From NCBI RefSeq assembly GCF_007830235.1, contig NZ_VLKI01000007.1:1-64000 (forward strand): a stretch of 64,000 bases of DNA. Reading direction: 5' to 3'. Positions 35,615 through 43,411 of the stretch are shown one piece after another (positions within the stretch are counted from its first letter, which is position 1; each line of letters opens with the position of its first letter). This stretch comes from Cytobacillus oceanisediminis. GTDB taxonomy: Bacteria > Bacillota > Bacilli > Bacillales > Cytobacillaceae. The notes beneath the pieces are model-generated. The model saw only the letters and a program-made list of their open reading frames with translations. It did not search any database and was not told the origin of the DNA. A program made the position numbers and the translations under genes.

Positions 35615-35674
35615 AATGATTATTTTGAGTGTTTAATTCACCAATTTGCCATAAACTAATTAAAAACATGGTAT

Positions 35675-35719
35675 TTGGTATACAATTTTGTTGTAAATCA
35701 TTAAAACCCGTAATATAAT
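35675..35719 (+). promoter_or_regulatory. GTATAC operator, site 6, with sigma-A promoter
   Basis: TTG-GTATAC-AAT (35675-35686) ends five bases before a -35 TTGTAA (35691-35696), which has a 17-base spacer to TATAAT (35714-35719). The promoter points at the 28-residue microprotein gene. Confidence 0.7.
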
Positions 35720-35757
35720 AATAATAACAGGAAAGATAAATAAAGGAGGAACCCCAA

Positions 35758-35844
35758 ATGTTCAACTTTCTATTTGGTTCTAAATATGCAATTGAAAAAT
35801 CCGAAAGAAAATTAGCACGATTGAGAAAGACATTAAAGTTTTAA
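35758..35844 (+). CDS. 28-residue microprotein of the GTATAC region
   Basis: An ATG at 35758 is preceded by AAAGGAGGA at eight bases, one of the best ribosome sites in the window. The product begins MFNFLFGSKYAIEKSE and ends RKTLKF. The start is hydrophobic-aromatic and the rest is a basic amphipathic helix, net charge about +6. It has its own promoter, a GTATAC site and a terminator directly after the stop, so it is a complete transcription unit. I do not recognise the family. It could be a membrane-associated regulatory peptide; a precursor role is possible but unsupported. Confidence 0.7.
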   Translation: MFNFLFGSKYAIEKSERKLARLRKTLKF

Positions 35845-35849
35845 CCAGG

Positions 35850-35873
35850 CCGCCATTCTTTGGCGGTTTTTTT
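35850..35873 (+). terminator. terminator of the microprotein gene
   Basis: CCGCCA (35850-35855) pairs with TGGCGG (35861-35866), followed by seven T. Confidence 0.9.
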
Positions 35874-35927
35874 GCACTACCAGAAACTGATAAAAACTTT
35901 TTTAACCGGAAAAATTTTTTAATTGGT

Positions 35928-35967
35928 GGCTGTTAAGCTTGAGTGTTGATAACACAGCCTTTTTTTA
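35928..35967 (+). terminator. second terminator-like hairpin
   Basis: GGCTGT (35928-35933) pairs with ACAGCC (35954-35959), then eight T. No gene lies between it and the previous terminator. The left arm GGCTGTTAAGCT also appears in a hairpin at 46780. Confidence 0.65.
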
Positions 35968-35990
35968 ATAAATTCCCTTCCTGAACAACA

Positions 35991-36021
35991 AACCCGGAAG
36001 AAGAGAAGCTTCCTCCGGGTT
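35991..36021 (-). terminator. hairpin after the 111-residue gene
   Basis: AACCCGGAAG pairs with CTCCGGGTT. On the minus strand it follows the stop at 36047 with only a weak T-rich tail. Confidence 0.55.
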
Positions 36022-36046
36022 CAATATCTTCTTATTAACAGAAGGT

Positions 36047-36382
36047 TTATACAGCTACTTCATCAGACTTAACAAGCTTGGAGTGGATTGAATCCTCGCT
36101 ATTGCCTGAAGCTTTTACAATCTCATCTAATTCTTCACGGGCTGCTTCAAGGGTTTCAAATCGTTCAAAAAATTTAACACCAATATGGTTCACATATTCT
36201 TTTCCTTCATATTCTTCAAAAAGCTGGATTTTCATATTCTCATCCAAAACCTCTGCAATTGTATACTTTGCCTTTAACTTATCGAAAAAATAGAAATGAT
36301 AGGTTTCAACCGGCTTTAGGCCCTCATTCTCAAGAATCGTTTGGAAGGTATCTTTATTTGTTAAAACAATATATTTCCCCAT
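36047..36382 (-). CDS. hypothetical protein, 111 residues
   Basis: I do not recognise this family. It is a small soluble acidic protein with alternating beta and helix character and no cysteine, starting MGKYIVLTNKDTF. I chose the ATG at 36382 because AAAGGAG is eight bases upstream; the GTG three codons earlier overlaps it. A GTATAC site lies 100 bases upstream. The lack of cysteines argues against a redox role. Confidence 0.65.
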   Translation of the reverse strand: MGKYIVLTNKDTFQTILENEGLKPVETYHFYFFDKLKAKYTIAEVLDENMKIQLFEEYEGKEYVNHIGVKFFERFETLEAAREELDEIVKASGNSEDSIHSKLVKSDEVAV

Positions 36383-36481
36383 ATTAAACACTCCTTTAAT
36401 ATTTTTGATTGTTCTAGATCAGGTGAAAAGTATGTCCTTCAAAATATGTAAGGTTCGTGCATATCTCCTCCAATCTGGAAT

Positions 36482-36493
36482 ATTGTATACCAT
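36482..36493. promoter_or_regulatory. GTATAC operator, site 7
   Basis: ATT-GTATAC-CAT, about 100 bases before the 111-residue gene on the minus strand. No clear -35/-10 pair is visible beside it. Confidence 0.5.
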
Positions 36494-36620
36494 TAGCTTA
36501 CATGTATTTTATAACAAGGAGAAGAAATGTTCAATGATATATTCTAAATTTTTTAATAATTCGGTTAAAATAATAGAATTTTACATAAAGGCTGTGATAA
36601 TGCAAATTATCTTATAGTAC

Positions 36621-36753
36621 GTGTTGGTTGGAGCAGAAGGTGCGAGACTCCTGCGGGAGAAGTGGGATAGGTGAGACCCCACAGGCGCATTTCGCCGAGG
36701 AGGCTCACCGCCCGCCCCGCGGAAAGCGAGCATCCTGAAGTGGAAATCAACAC
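36621..36753. repeat. GC-rich palindromic element, copy B
   Basis: About 133 bases beginning GTGTTGGTTGGAGC and ending GAAATCAACAC, with internal GAGACTCCTGCGGGAG, GTGAGACCCCACAGGCGC and GAGGAGGCTCACCGCCCG blocks. It is far richer in GC than its surroundings, and the same blocks occur in copies C, D and E. It lies in the 540-base gap before the first ferredoxin gene. Other than site 7 and the ferredoxin promoter I see nothing else in that gap. Confidence 0.9.
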
Positions 36754-36849
36754 CCCCGTTAACAGGTGTCCTTCAAAAATGTTTGCGACATAAGATAAAG
36801 ACTATATACATTTTTCGGAAGATTCTGCAAAAAAATTAAAAAATCTTAT

Positions 36850-36880
36850 TTGCCAATCTTCCAGAAAGGTTGTATACTCT
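36850..36880 (+). promoter_or_regulatory. sigma-A promoter with GTATAC operator, site 8
   Basis: TTGCCA (36850-36855), a 17-base spacer and TATACT (36873-36878). The palindrome GTT-GTATAC-TCT (36869-36880) coincides with the -10 box. It drives the first ferredoxin gene. Confidence 0.75.
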
Positions 36881-36926
36881 TGGGAAAGTATCTAAATTTT
36901 TAGAATAAACTGAAAGGGGTAATGAT

Positions 36927-37259
36927 ATGCCAAAGGTTACTCTCCATGTTGATGGGAAGAAAGTGGAACAGCAAGTAAAAGATAATGCTAATTTAGTAGT
37001 ATTAGCAGGGATCCGCCAATTACCTGAGTTAAAGTATGGCTGCGGAATGGGAAGATGTACAAAGTGTACTTGCGTTGTTATTAGCGGGGGAGAAGATTTA
37101 GCACCGCCTAACTGGAAAGAGGAAAAAATGCTAGGTGATAAGGTGAATGAGGGCTACAGATTAACTTGCCAATTAACAATTCAGAAGGATATTGAAATAT
37201 CCCAGGAAAATATCTCTGTAAAGCCTCCAAAGAAGACAACAGCAGCCATTACGAAATAG
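36927..37259 (+). CDS. [2Fe-2S] ferredoxin 1
   Basis: A 110-residue plant-type ferredoxin with cluster ligands Cys39, Cys44, Cys47 and Cys81 (C-x4-C-x2-C-x33-C). It would carry electrons to an oxygenase or hydroxylase. GAAAGGGG precedes the ATG. No ferredoxin reductase is encoded nearby. A second, divergent ferredoxin lies at 43478. The proximity of a diiron-type protein (38313) suggests that as electron acceptor; this is inference. Confidence 0.92.
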   Translation: MPKVTLHVDGKKVEQQVKDNANLVVLAGIRQLPELKYGCGMGRCTKCTCVVISGGEDLAPPNWKEEKMLGDKVNEGYRLTCQLTIQKDIEISQENISVKPPKKTTAAITK

Positions 37260-37280
37260 TTTTTTATTTTTTAATTTTTA

Positions 37281-37292
37281 CTGGTATACAAA
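37281..37292 (+). promoter_or_regulatory. GTATAC operator, site 9
   Basis: CTG-GTATAC-AAA, 29 bases before the creatininase-family start. It could set a second promoter inside the ferredoxin-creatininase unit. Confidence 0.6.
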
Positions 37293-37320
37293 ATACCTTA
37301 GAGTAGCGGGTGATTTTTAA

Positions 37321-38091
37321 ATGAATTGTTATGATCTAACGAAAATGACTTGGAAAGAAGTAGAAGAGTCATTAGAAACAGTTGAATTTGCAATCATTCC
37401 AGTCGGTGCGCATGAACAGCATGGGCCACATATGGCTGAAAGCTGTGATGCAGTGCTTGCGGAGAAGATGGCAATAAAGCTGGGAGAAAGAATGTTTCCA
37501 TATACCATTGTGACTCCAGTTGTGAATATGGGCGTTTCCGAGCATCACATACATTTTCCTGGAACAATCGCTCTGCAGCCAGCTACCTTGATTGCTGTTT
37601 TGAAAGACATGGTTTCATCATTGAAGCAGCATGGCATTAAGAAGTTTCTCTTTCTGAATTCGCATGGAGGCAACCAATCTACATTGAATCTTGCCGCCAT
37701 GACGATTACAAAAGAATTGGATGTTGAAGTCTATTATGCAAAAACAACCGCATCAGCCAAGGAGTCAATTGGGAAATTTGTTAAATCGCCTCTTTTTGGC
37801 CACAGCTGTGAGCGGGAAGTTTCCGAAGCTTTGTACCTGGCACCTGAACTGGTCAGAACCGAACTTTTAGAAAAAGGCGATATCCGAGAAGATGGAAGGT
37901 GGAAAAGGCTGCGGCCTGGCAAAGCCGTCCAGGGGTTCTATTTCTATGAAGAAATGACCCAAAACGGGTGTATTGGAGATGGCAGACAGGGCAGCAGGGA
38001 AATCGGTAAGCAGATTGTAGAAGAAGCCTTAAAGAATCTTACTGAAGAACTTTCCGAGCTGCTTGATCTCAAAGCGGAATTGCTCTATTAA
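37321..38091 (+). CDS. creatininase-family amidohydrolase
   Basis: A 256-residue metal-dependent hydrolase of the creatininase fold. The family includes creatinine amidohydrolase, the mycofactocin peptidase MftE and formamide hydrolases. Metal ligands are visible in GAHEQHGPH (Glu32, His34) and SCDA (Asp43), with later NSHGGNQ and HSCEREVSEA segments. No creatinase or sarcosine enzyme is nearby, so creatinine is not an obvious substrate. Cleavage of a cyclic amide or a small peptide are both open. It follows the ferredoxin by 61 bases. Confidence 0.85.
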   Translation: MNCYDLTKMTWKEVEESLETVEFAIIPVGAHEQHGPHMAESCDAVLAEKMAIKLGERMFPYTIVTPVVNMGVSEHHIHFPGTIALQPATLIAVLKDMVSSLKQHGIKKFLFLNSHGGNQSTLNLAAMTITKELDVEVYYAKTTASAKESIGKFVKSPLFGHSCEREVSEALYLAPELVRTELLEKGDIREDGRWKRLRPGKAVQGFYFYEEMTQNGCIGDGRQGSREIGKQIVEEALKNLTEELSELLDLKAELLY

Positions 38092-38145
38092 TTCTAGTGT
38101 CTAAAAGAAATGTTAATTAATCTTTAAAAAATTCTAAAAATTATG

Positions 38146-38192
38146 TTTACAAGTGAAAAAGAATAGGTTATTATTCAATTAAGGTATACCAA
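38146..38192 (+). promoter_or_regulatory. sigma-A promoter with GTATAC operator, site 10
   Basis: TTTACA (38146-38151), a 17-base spacer and TATTAT (38169-38174). The palindrome AAG-GTATAC-CAA (38181-38192) covers the expected start point. A terminator follows 20 bases later, before the next gene. Confidence 0.75.
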
Positions 38193-38210
38193 AGACCAAA
38201 AAATAAGAAG

Positions 38211-38246
38211 AATAGAGGTTGTTAATCAGCAACCTATTATTTTTTT
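38211..38246 (+). terminator. leader terminator between two operators
   Basis: AATAGAGGTTG (38211-38221) pairs with CAACCTATT (38230-38238) and a T-run follows. It stands between operator sites 10 and 11 and ahead of the diiron protein gene. Transcripts from the first promoter would end after about 65 bases unless they read through. Confidence 0.75.
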
Positions 38247-38253
38247 AAAAGTT

Positions 38254-38265
38254 TTGGTATACAAA
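38254..38265 (+). promoter_or_regulatory. GTATAC operator, site 11
   Basis: TTG-GTATAC-AAA, 48 bases before the diiron protein gene and directly after the leader terminator. Confidence 0.65.
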
Positions 38266-38312
38266 ATATCAAATGCCAATAGACTACATAAAAATCGAGG
38301 AGGAGTTTACAC

Positions 38313-39044
38313 ATGCCAGAATTATTATCAAAAGATGAATTTCGCAAAGAACTAGAGGAAGCGATTAAAGGAAATCATAGCCAGAAAGCTCCATTTACAG
38401 TAGCTTGGGCTGAAGGGAAGCTTGAAAGAAAGCACTTTGCAAGATGGGCTGAAAACCATTACCACTATGTTGGACCTTTCGCAGATTACTTAGCGTATAT
38501 CTATCACAACACTCCAACCGATCCAAAATTCGAAGCAGCAAAAGACTTCACACTTCAGAATATGTATGAAGAAGAAATTGCTGCTGACCGTCATACAGAC
38601 TTGCTGATTCGCTTCGCAGAAGCTTGCGGAACAACTCGCGAACGTGTAATCGATCCTGAAAATATGGCTCCAACAACATTAGGCCTGCAAAGCTGGTGCT
38701 ACGCCGTGGCTGCCCGTGAAAACTTCGTTGTTGCGACAGCTGCTCTAGTTGTTGGCCTTGAGTCGCAAGTTCCTGATATCTATCGTAAACAAACTCCTGC
38801 TCTACGTGCACAATATGGATTTACAGATGAAGAAATCGAATTCTTTGATCTTCATATCGTATCCGATGAAATCCATGGAGAACGCGGCTATAAGATCGTT
38901 TTAGATCATGCAGATACGCCAGAATTGCAGCAGCGCTGCCTTGAAGTTGTCCGCACAGGAGCAAAAATGCGCCGTATGTACATGGATGGCCTATGGAGAG
39001 AGTACCTGGAACAGGATTTGGGATCTTTAGTAGAAGCAAAATAA
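38313..39044 (+). CDS. haem-oxygenase-like diiron oxidase (TenA/PqqC/CADD-type)
   Basis: A 243-residue all-helical protein. The complete dimetal set of the haem-oxygenase-like oxidase superfamily is visible: Glu87 and His94 (E-x6-H), Glu150, then His181, Asp185 and His188 (H-x3-D-x2-H). This matches the ligand spacing of CADD and similar diiron oxidases and differs from cofactor-free PqqC and thiaminase TenA. The expected chemistry is oxygen activation using external electrons, and two ferredoxins lie in the same regulon. The substrate is unknown. CADD-like self-sacrificing p-aminobenzoate formation is one alternative. GGAGGAG precedes the ATG. Confidence 0.85.
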   Translation: MPELLSKDEFRKELEEAIKGNHSQKAPFTVAWAEGKLERKHFARWAENHYHYVGPFADYLAYIYHNTPTDPKFEAAKDFTLQNMYEEEIAADRHTDLLIRFAEACGTTRERVIDPENMAPTTLGLQSWCYAVAARENFVVATAALVVGLESQVPDIYRKQTPALRAQYGFTDEEIEFFDLHIVSDEIHGERGYKIVLDHADTPELQQRCLEVVRTGAKMRRMYMDGLWREYLEQDLGSLVEAK

Positions 39045-39090
39045 TTAATGAAAGTGTTGGCTGTATGAAAGCCAAATGGTGATTTAGCAC

Positions 39091-39224
39091 CCTGTTGATT
39101 GGAGCGGAAGGCGCGAGACTCCAGCGGGAGGAGTGGGACAGGTGAGACCCCACAGGCGCGTAGCGGCGAGGAGGCTCACCGCCCGCCCCGCGGAAAACGA
39201 GCTCCTGGATCGGAAATCAACAGG
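39091..39224. repeat. GC-rich palindromic element, copy C
   Basis: Bounded by perfect 10-bp terminal inverted repeats, CCTGTTGATT (39091-39100) and AATCAACAGG (39215-39224). Internal blocks match copy B closely. It lies in the gap between the diiron protein and aldehyde dehydrogenase genes. The rest of that gap holds only a loose CCGTCAC/GTGGCGG pair near 39290-39335. Confidence 0.92.
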
Positions 39225-39395
39225 CCAAATTTACCAGAGCTAAATAACAAAAAAAGACTCATTCAAATTGAAGAATTTTCAATTCCAGGCCGTCACACTA
39301 AATCTTGTCAATCGAGGTCTAAGTGGCGGCTATTTCTATAATCAGTGAATTTGGCGCAGTAAAGGGAGAAATAAACAGAAAGTAAGGTGATCGTT

Positions 39396-40859
39396 TTGAT
39401 TACAACAAAAGTAGAAACTTTTAATAATTTCATTAATGGAGAATGGCAGGAGTCGGCCAGCCAAAAGAAGTTTTATAGCGTAAATCCTGCTAACACCGAA
39501 GACGTTGTTGGCGTTTTTCAGGCATCCAATGAAACGGATGTCAAACAGGCGATCGAAGCGGCAAGTGCTGCTTTTCCAGAATGGGCGCAAACAGCCCCAT
39601 CCAAGCGGGCGGCTATTTTAAACAAAGCTGCTGCCATTCTGGAGGAAAATGCGGCCCAATATGCGGAAGAACTGTCAAGGGAAGAAGGAAAACATGTTAA
39701 TGATGCTAAAAATGAAGTGCTGAGATCAGCACAGACCCTTCGCTATTATGCGGTTGAAGGGCAAAGCTTCACAGGTGAAACCTTCCCGAATGATGATCCG
39801 AATATGAAAGTATCAACAGAAAGAGAACCACTGGGGGTTGTGAGTGTGATTACACCTTGGAACTTCCCTATTTCCATTGCTGCCAGAAAAATCGCTCCAG
39901 CTTTAATTACAGGAAATACAGTTGTCTTTAAACCTTCTTCAGATACCCCGCTAATTGCTGTTCGGCTTGTTGAAGCATTGCATCAGGCTGGTATACCAAA
40001 AGGTGTCCTGAATTTTGTTACAGGAAAGGCATCAGATGTAGGGGATCCATTAGTCACTCATCCTGCTGTTAAAGCTGTTACCTTTACTGGATCAACCGCT
40101 GCAGGCGAGGACATCCATCGTAAGTGCTCCTTCACCACTCGCACTCAAATGGAACTTGGCGGAAAAAATCCCCTTGTTGTTATGGATGATGCTGATTTGG
40201 ACCTTGCCGCCACTTTAACCGTGAATGGCGGATTTTCCCTTACAGGGCAAGCATGTACGGGAACAAGCAGAGTCATCGTTATGAAAGAAGTAAAAGAAGC
40301 TTTCGTCCAAAAACTGATTGAAAAAACAAGCGCTCTCAAAATTGGAAACGGTTTTGAAGAAGGAGTTAAAATCGGCCCGCTGGCTAATGAAAAGCAATTA
40401 AAAAATGTGTTGAAGTATATTGAGTTCGGCAAAGAAGACGGAGCCGATCTTGTATATGGCGGCGAACATTTAACCACTGGGGCATACGAAAAGGGATTCT
40501 TTGTTTCACCAGCCATTTTCACCAATGTAAAACCGAATCACCGCATTGCCAAGGAAGAAATTTTTGGTCCGGTGATTGCCGTGATTGAAGTGGATACATA
40601 TGAAGAAGCCATAGCGATTGCGAATGACGTTGACTATGGATTGTCCGCTTCCATTGTGACCAACAACTTGAAAGTGGCTAACCAGTTCACAAAAGATATT
40701 CAGGCAGGGACGGTAAAAGTGAACAGGACAACAACTGGCAACTTGATCAATGCTCCGTTTGGAGGGTTGAAACAATCCAGCACGGCTACCTTCCGTGAAT
40801 CCGGCAGAGTAGGCCTTGAATTCTTCACACAAGTAAAAACCGTTTATATCGGCTATTAA
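39396..40859 (+). CDS. aldehyde dehydrogenase, ketoglutaric-semialdehyde type
   Basis: Oxidises an aldehyde to a carboxylate with NAD(P). With the TTG start at 39396 (AAGGTGA five bases upstream) the protein has 487 residues. Catalytic Cys287 lies in GQACTGTSR and Glu253 in MELGGKNP, and the ITPWNFPI motif is present. It resembles YcbD-type alpha-ketoglutaric semialdehyde dehydrogenases, but ALDH specificity is hard to read from sequence. It is followed after 22 bases by the GlcG-like gene. Confidence 0.9.
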   Translation: MITTKVETFNNFINGEWQESASQKKFYSVNPANTEDVVGVFQASNETDVKQAIEAASAAFPEWAQTAPSKRAAILNKAAAILEENAAQYAEELSREEGKHVNDAKNEVLRSAQTLRYYAVEGQSFTGETFPNDDPNMKVSTEREPLGVVSVITPWNFPISIAARKIAPALITGNTVVFKPSSDTPLIAVRLVEALHQAGIPKGVLNFVTGKASDVGDPLVTHPAVKAVTFTGSTAAGEDIHRKCSFTTRTQMELGGKNPLVVMDDADLDLAATLTVNGGFSLTGQACTGTSRVIVMKEVKEAFVQKLIEKTSALKIGNGFEEGVKIGPLANEKQLKNVLKYIEFGKEDGADLVYGGEHLTTGAYEKGFFVSPAIFTNVKPNHRIAKEEIFGPVIAVIEVDTYEEAIAIANDVDYGLSASIVTNNLKVANQFTKDIQAGTVKVNRTTTGNLINAPFGGLKQSSTATFRESGRVGLEFFTQVKTVYIGY

Positions 40860-40881
40860 ATAGACAGAAGGAGAATGGAAT

Positions 40882-41361
40882 ATGAAAACAGCCCTTAAAT
40901 TGGAGTTAGAAGAATCAAAATTAATGATAGAAGCAGCGAAGGAAAAATCAGCAGAAATTAATGTTCTTGAAACAATTGCGATTGTAGATGATGGAGGAAG
41001 CCTGCTTGCTCTTGAAAGGATGAACGGAGCAAGAATCACAGGCCCTGAAATTGCCATTGCTAAAGCCTATACAGCTTCAGGCCATAAACGTTCGACTCAT
41101 TTATTTAATAAAGAGCCAAACGGCCCGGCGCTTCCTGGCAATGAAGCGTTCGGCATTCAGCATATGCTTAACGGCAAGTTTGCTGTGTTTGTTGGGGGTT
41201 TCCCTATTGTTGTAAATGGTGAAGTAGTTGGGGGCATTGGCATCAGCGGCGGAAATGGCGAGCAGGATACGGCTGTTGGCACTGCAGCTTTGAAAGCTCT
41301 TCAATCCTATTTGGAGAAGGATGGATATGAAGTCGTAACAGAAGCAGACATTAAAAAATAA
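40882..41361 (+). CDS. GlcG/HbpS-family protein
   Basis: A 159-residue cytosolic protein of the GlcG/HbpS fold. Family members bind haem or flavin-like ligands, and many stand beside dehydrogenases of unknown function. Conserved segments are AIVDDGGSLLALERM, a repeat of Gly-rich turns and GGIGISGGNGEQD near the C-terminus. AAGGAG precedes the ATG. It is translated with the aldehyde dehydrogenase and may be an accessory or an enzyme in the pathway. Confidence 0.82.
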   Translation: MKTALKLELEESKLMIEAAKEKSAEINVLETIAIVDDGGSLLALERMNGARITGPEIAIAKAYTASGHKRSTHLFNKEPNGPALPGNEAFGIQHMLNGKFAVFVGGFPIVVNGEVVGGIGISGGNGEQDTAVGTAALKALQSYLEKDGYEVVTEADIKK

Positions 41362-41367
41362 TAGAAA

Positions 41368-41412
41368 GGGACCTCTTTCGTTATAAAAATAATAGCGAAA
41401 TGAGGTCCTTAT
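41368..41412 (+). terminator. terminator after the aldehyde dehydrogenase-GlcG unit
   Basis: GGACCTC plus TTTCG pairs with CGAAA plus GAGGTCC across an AT-rich loop. A short T-rich tail follows. Confidence 0.65.
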
Positions 41413-41454
41413 TCAGTCAAAAGAGTTATAGAAACATTAGAGAGGGAGGATCGC

Positions 41455-42051
41455 ATGAAACCTTATCTTGAATTGGCGATTGGATTTGCCCGCACCGGTG
41501 TGACAGGGTATGGAGGAGGTCCTTCGACAATACCGCTGATCGAATATGAGGCGGTTAAAAAATATAAATGGATGAGTGAGGAAGAATTTGGGGAGATTTT
41601 AGCTTTAGCCAATACGATGCCAGGGCCTATTGCAACAAAAATGGCAGCTTATATTGGCTTTAAAGTAAAAGGAGGGCTTGGGGCGACCGTAGCAATCCTT
41701 ACGCATATCCTGCCATCCATCATTGCCATGCTTGGCTTGCTGGGTGTACTTTACTCGTTCCGCCAATCGCCCATCGTAAGCGGGATGGTCCAAGGCGTAA
41801 CGCCTGTTATCGGCTTTATGCTTGCGGAAATGGCCTACCGGTTTTTCCAAAAAGGCAGCAAGGGACTGGGCATGACCAAAACACTATTGCTCGCGGCGGT
41901 ATCATTAATCTTTGTCCAGTTTATGGAGTGGCATCCGGGGATATTGATTGCGGCTGTCCTGATTTCAGCCTTTTATATTGCGCATCGGAAAGAAAAGGCT
42001 GAAAAGAGTGCTAATGAAGAATTCATTCCAGTAAGGGAGAAAAGCTCATGA
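41455..42051 (+). CDS. chromate transporter family protein, first half
   Basis: A 198-residue membrane protein equal to one half of ChrA. The repeat signature GYGGGPSTIPLIEYE near 20-34 and ANTMPGPIATKMAAYIG near 50-66 mark the family. Short ChrA proteins work as heterodimers, and the partner follows with a four-base overlap. In Bacillus such pairs (YwrB/YwrA) can export chromate. In this catabolic setting an organic anion is possible. GGGAGG precedes the ATG. Confidence 0.88.
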   Translation: MKPYLELAIGFARTGVTGYGGGPSTIPLIEYEAVKKYKWMSEEEFGEILALANTMPGPIATKMAAYIGFKVKGGLGATVAILTHILPSIIAMLGLLGVLYSFRQSPIVSGMVQGVTPVIGFMLAEMAYRFFQKGSKGLGMTKTLLLAAVSLIFVQFMEWHPGILIAAVLISAFYIAHRKEKAEKSANEEFIPVREKSS

Positions 42052-42578
42052 TCTATTGGGATATTTTCTGGGCGTTTTTTATGGCGAATTTACTAGGCTA
42101 CGGAGGCGGACCGGCAACCATACCGCTGATTCAGATTGAAGTGGTAAACAACAATGGGTGGATGACACTATCTGAGTTTGGCGATGTACTTGCTATAGCG
42201 AATGCTCTGCCGGGTCCCATCGCCACAAAAATGGCAGGCTTTATCGGGTACGAATTAGGCGGGGTTTTAGGAGCGGTTATCGCTCTTGCAACAACCATTC
42301 TTCCATCCGCTTTGGCAGTCATTTTGTTGTTTAAGTTTGTTAACTTATTTAAAGACTCGCCTAAGGTCAAACTTATGACGAAGTCCGTGCAGCCGATCAT
42401 TGCTGTCCTGCTGGCTGTCATGGCATACCAATTCTTTTTAACAGCCTTCGAAAACAGCGGCGTTCTTCATCTTGTGCTGCTTGCAGCTGTCAGCTATTTA
42501 ACATTAATCAAGTTTAAGGTACATCCTTCACTCGTCATTTTTGGCGCATTGTTTTATGGAGGGATTTTCTTATCTTAA
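42048..42578 (+). CDS. chromate transporter family protein, second half
   Basis: A 176-residue partner of the previous protein, with the same GYGGGPATIPLIQIE and ANALPGPIATKMAGFIG signatures and about six membrane segments. Its ATG overlaps the upstream stop (ATGA), which indicates translational coupling and a 1:1 complex. A GntR regulator gene follows after 40 bases. Confidence 0.88.
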   Translation: MIYWDIFWAFFMANLLGYGGGPATIPLIQIEVVNNNGWMTLSEFGDVLAIANALPGPIATKMAGFIGYELGGVLGAVIALATTILPSALAVILLFKFVNLFKDSPKVKLMTKSVQPIIAVLLAVMAYQFFLTAFENSGVLHLVLLAAVSYLTLIKFKVHPSLVIFGALFYGGIFLS

Positions 42579-42617
42579 TCTCTATCGGTCTATAAAAAAA
42601 TAATAGCAGGTGGAAAA

Positions 42618-43307
42618 ATGGAGAAAATATGGGAGGAAAATCAACTAATATCAATACGCGAACATGCTTATCTGTACTTAAAAAAGCTTATTTTAGAAGG
42701 GGAGTACCAGGCTGGCGACCGTCTAGTTGAGAGAGAGCTGGCTGCCAAGCTGAACATAAGCCGCACCCCGATCCGCGAGGCTTTGTTCCGGCTTGAATCA
42801 CAAGGCTTTGTGAAAACCGTCCCAAGAAAAGGAGTTGTTATTTCCAATATTTCAGAAGATGAAGTATTGGAAGTATTTACGATACTTTCATCCCTGGAAG
42901 TTCTTGCTGTCAAATTGGCAGCTCAAAGAATGGATAGGGAAACACAAAAAGAATTAGATCAAAAAATCCAGGAACTTATGGAATTGGACGGACAGGCTGA
43001 AGAGAATTTTAACTCTGAACATATTCACATGAACCAGCTCATTAATAAAGCATCCAAAAGTCCGAAACTTTATGAAATTCTTTCTGGCCTTATCGATTTT
43101 ATTCATATGGCTGCCAATATGGGTTATGAAACACCAGGCAGAAGAAAGGACTCATTAAAGGAACACATTGACATTATGAAGGCATTGCGCGACAGAGAGA
43201 GTGAAATAGCTGAGTACTTGATGAGAATTCATATTGAAAATTCCAAGAAAGCATATATAGCTTATATGGATCGGATTAAAAAGAAGTTTAATAGTCAAAA
43301 GGTATAA
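42618..43307 (+). CDS. GntR/FCD regulator, paralogue 2
   Basis: A 229-residue repressor very similar over its whole length to the protein at 29113-29787. The DNA-binding segment RLVERELAAKLNISRTPIRE differs at only one or two positions, and the following ESQGFVKTVPRKGV is identical. Both should recognise the same GTATAC palindrome but may bind different effectors. There is no GTATAC site at its own promoter, unlike paralogue 1. It follows the chromate transporter pair and a terminator lies after it. Confidence 0.88.
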   Translation: MEKIWEENQLISIREHAYLYLKKLILEGEYQAGDRLVERELAAKLNISRTPIREALFRLESQGFVKTVPRKGVVISNISEDEVLEVFTILSSLEVLAVKLAAQRMDRETQKELDQKIQELMELDGQAEENFNSEHIHMNQLINKASKSPKLYEILSGLIDFIHMAANMGYETPGRRKDSLKEHIDIMKALRDRESEIAEYLMRIHIENSKKAYIAYMDRIKKKFNSQKV

Positions 43308-43337
43308 ACAGGCCGCTACATTTAAGCAGCCTGTTTT
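43308..43337 (+). terminator. terminator of GntR paralogue 2
   Basis: ACAGGC-GC pairs with GC-GCCTGT with small bulges, then four T. Confidence 0.65.
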
Positions 43338-43411
43338 CATATCTAAAAGGTAGTTCCTCAATAATCAGATTCTAGCGAAGGAAAAAAATGAAGTTATTTA
43401 AAAGTTTTATA

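Noticed and set aside
36405..36617. 70-codon plus-strand ORF before the first ferredoxin gene
   Set aside because: No ribosome site, unusual composition, and it runs through operator site 7.
35758..39044. Redox-cofactor RiPP cluster (peptide, PqqC-type and creatininase-type proteins)
   Set aside because: No radical SAM enzyme, no peptide recognition domain and no PqqA- or MftA-like residues in the peptide; kept only as a remote idea.
39099..39341. Arg/Gly-rich ORFs inside the GC-rich elements (also near 43953, 56432 and 56609)
   Set aside because: They arise from the palindromic repeat itself, differ between copies, lack ribosome sites and show no protein family features.
39988..39999. GTATAC palindrome inside the aldehyde dehydrogenase gene
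   Set aside because: It encodes Gly-Ile-Pro-Lys in frame, so it is explained by coding; not counted in the regulon.
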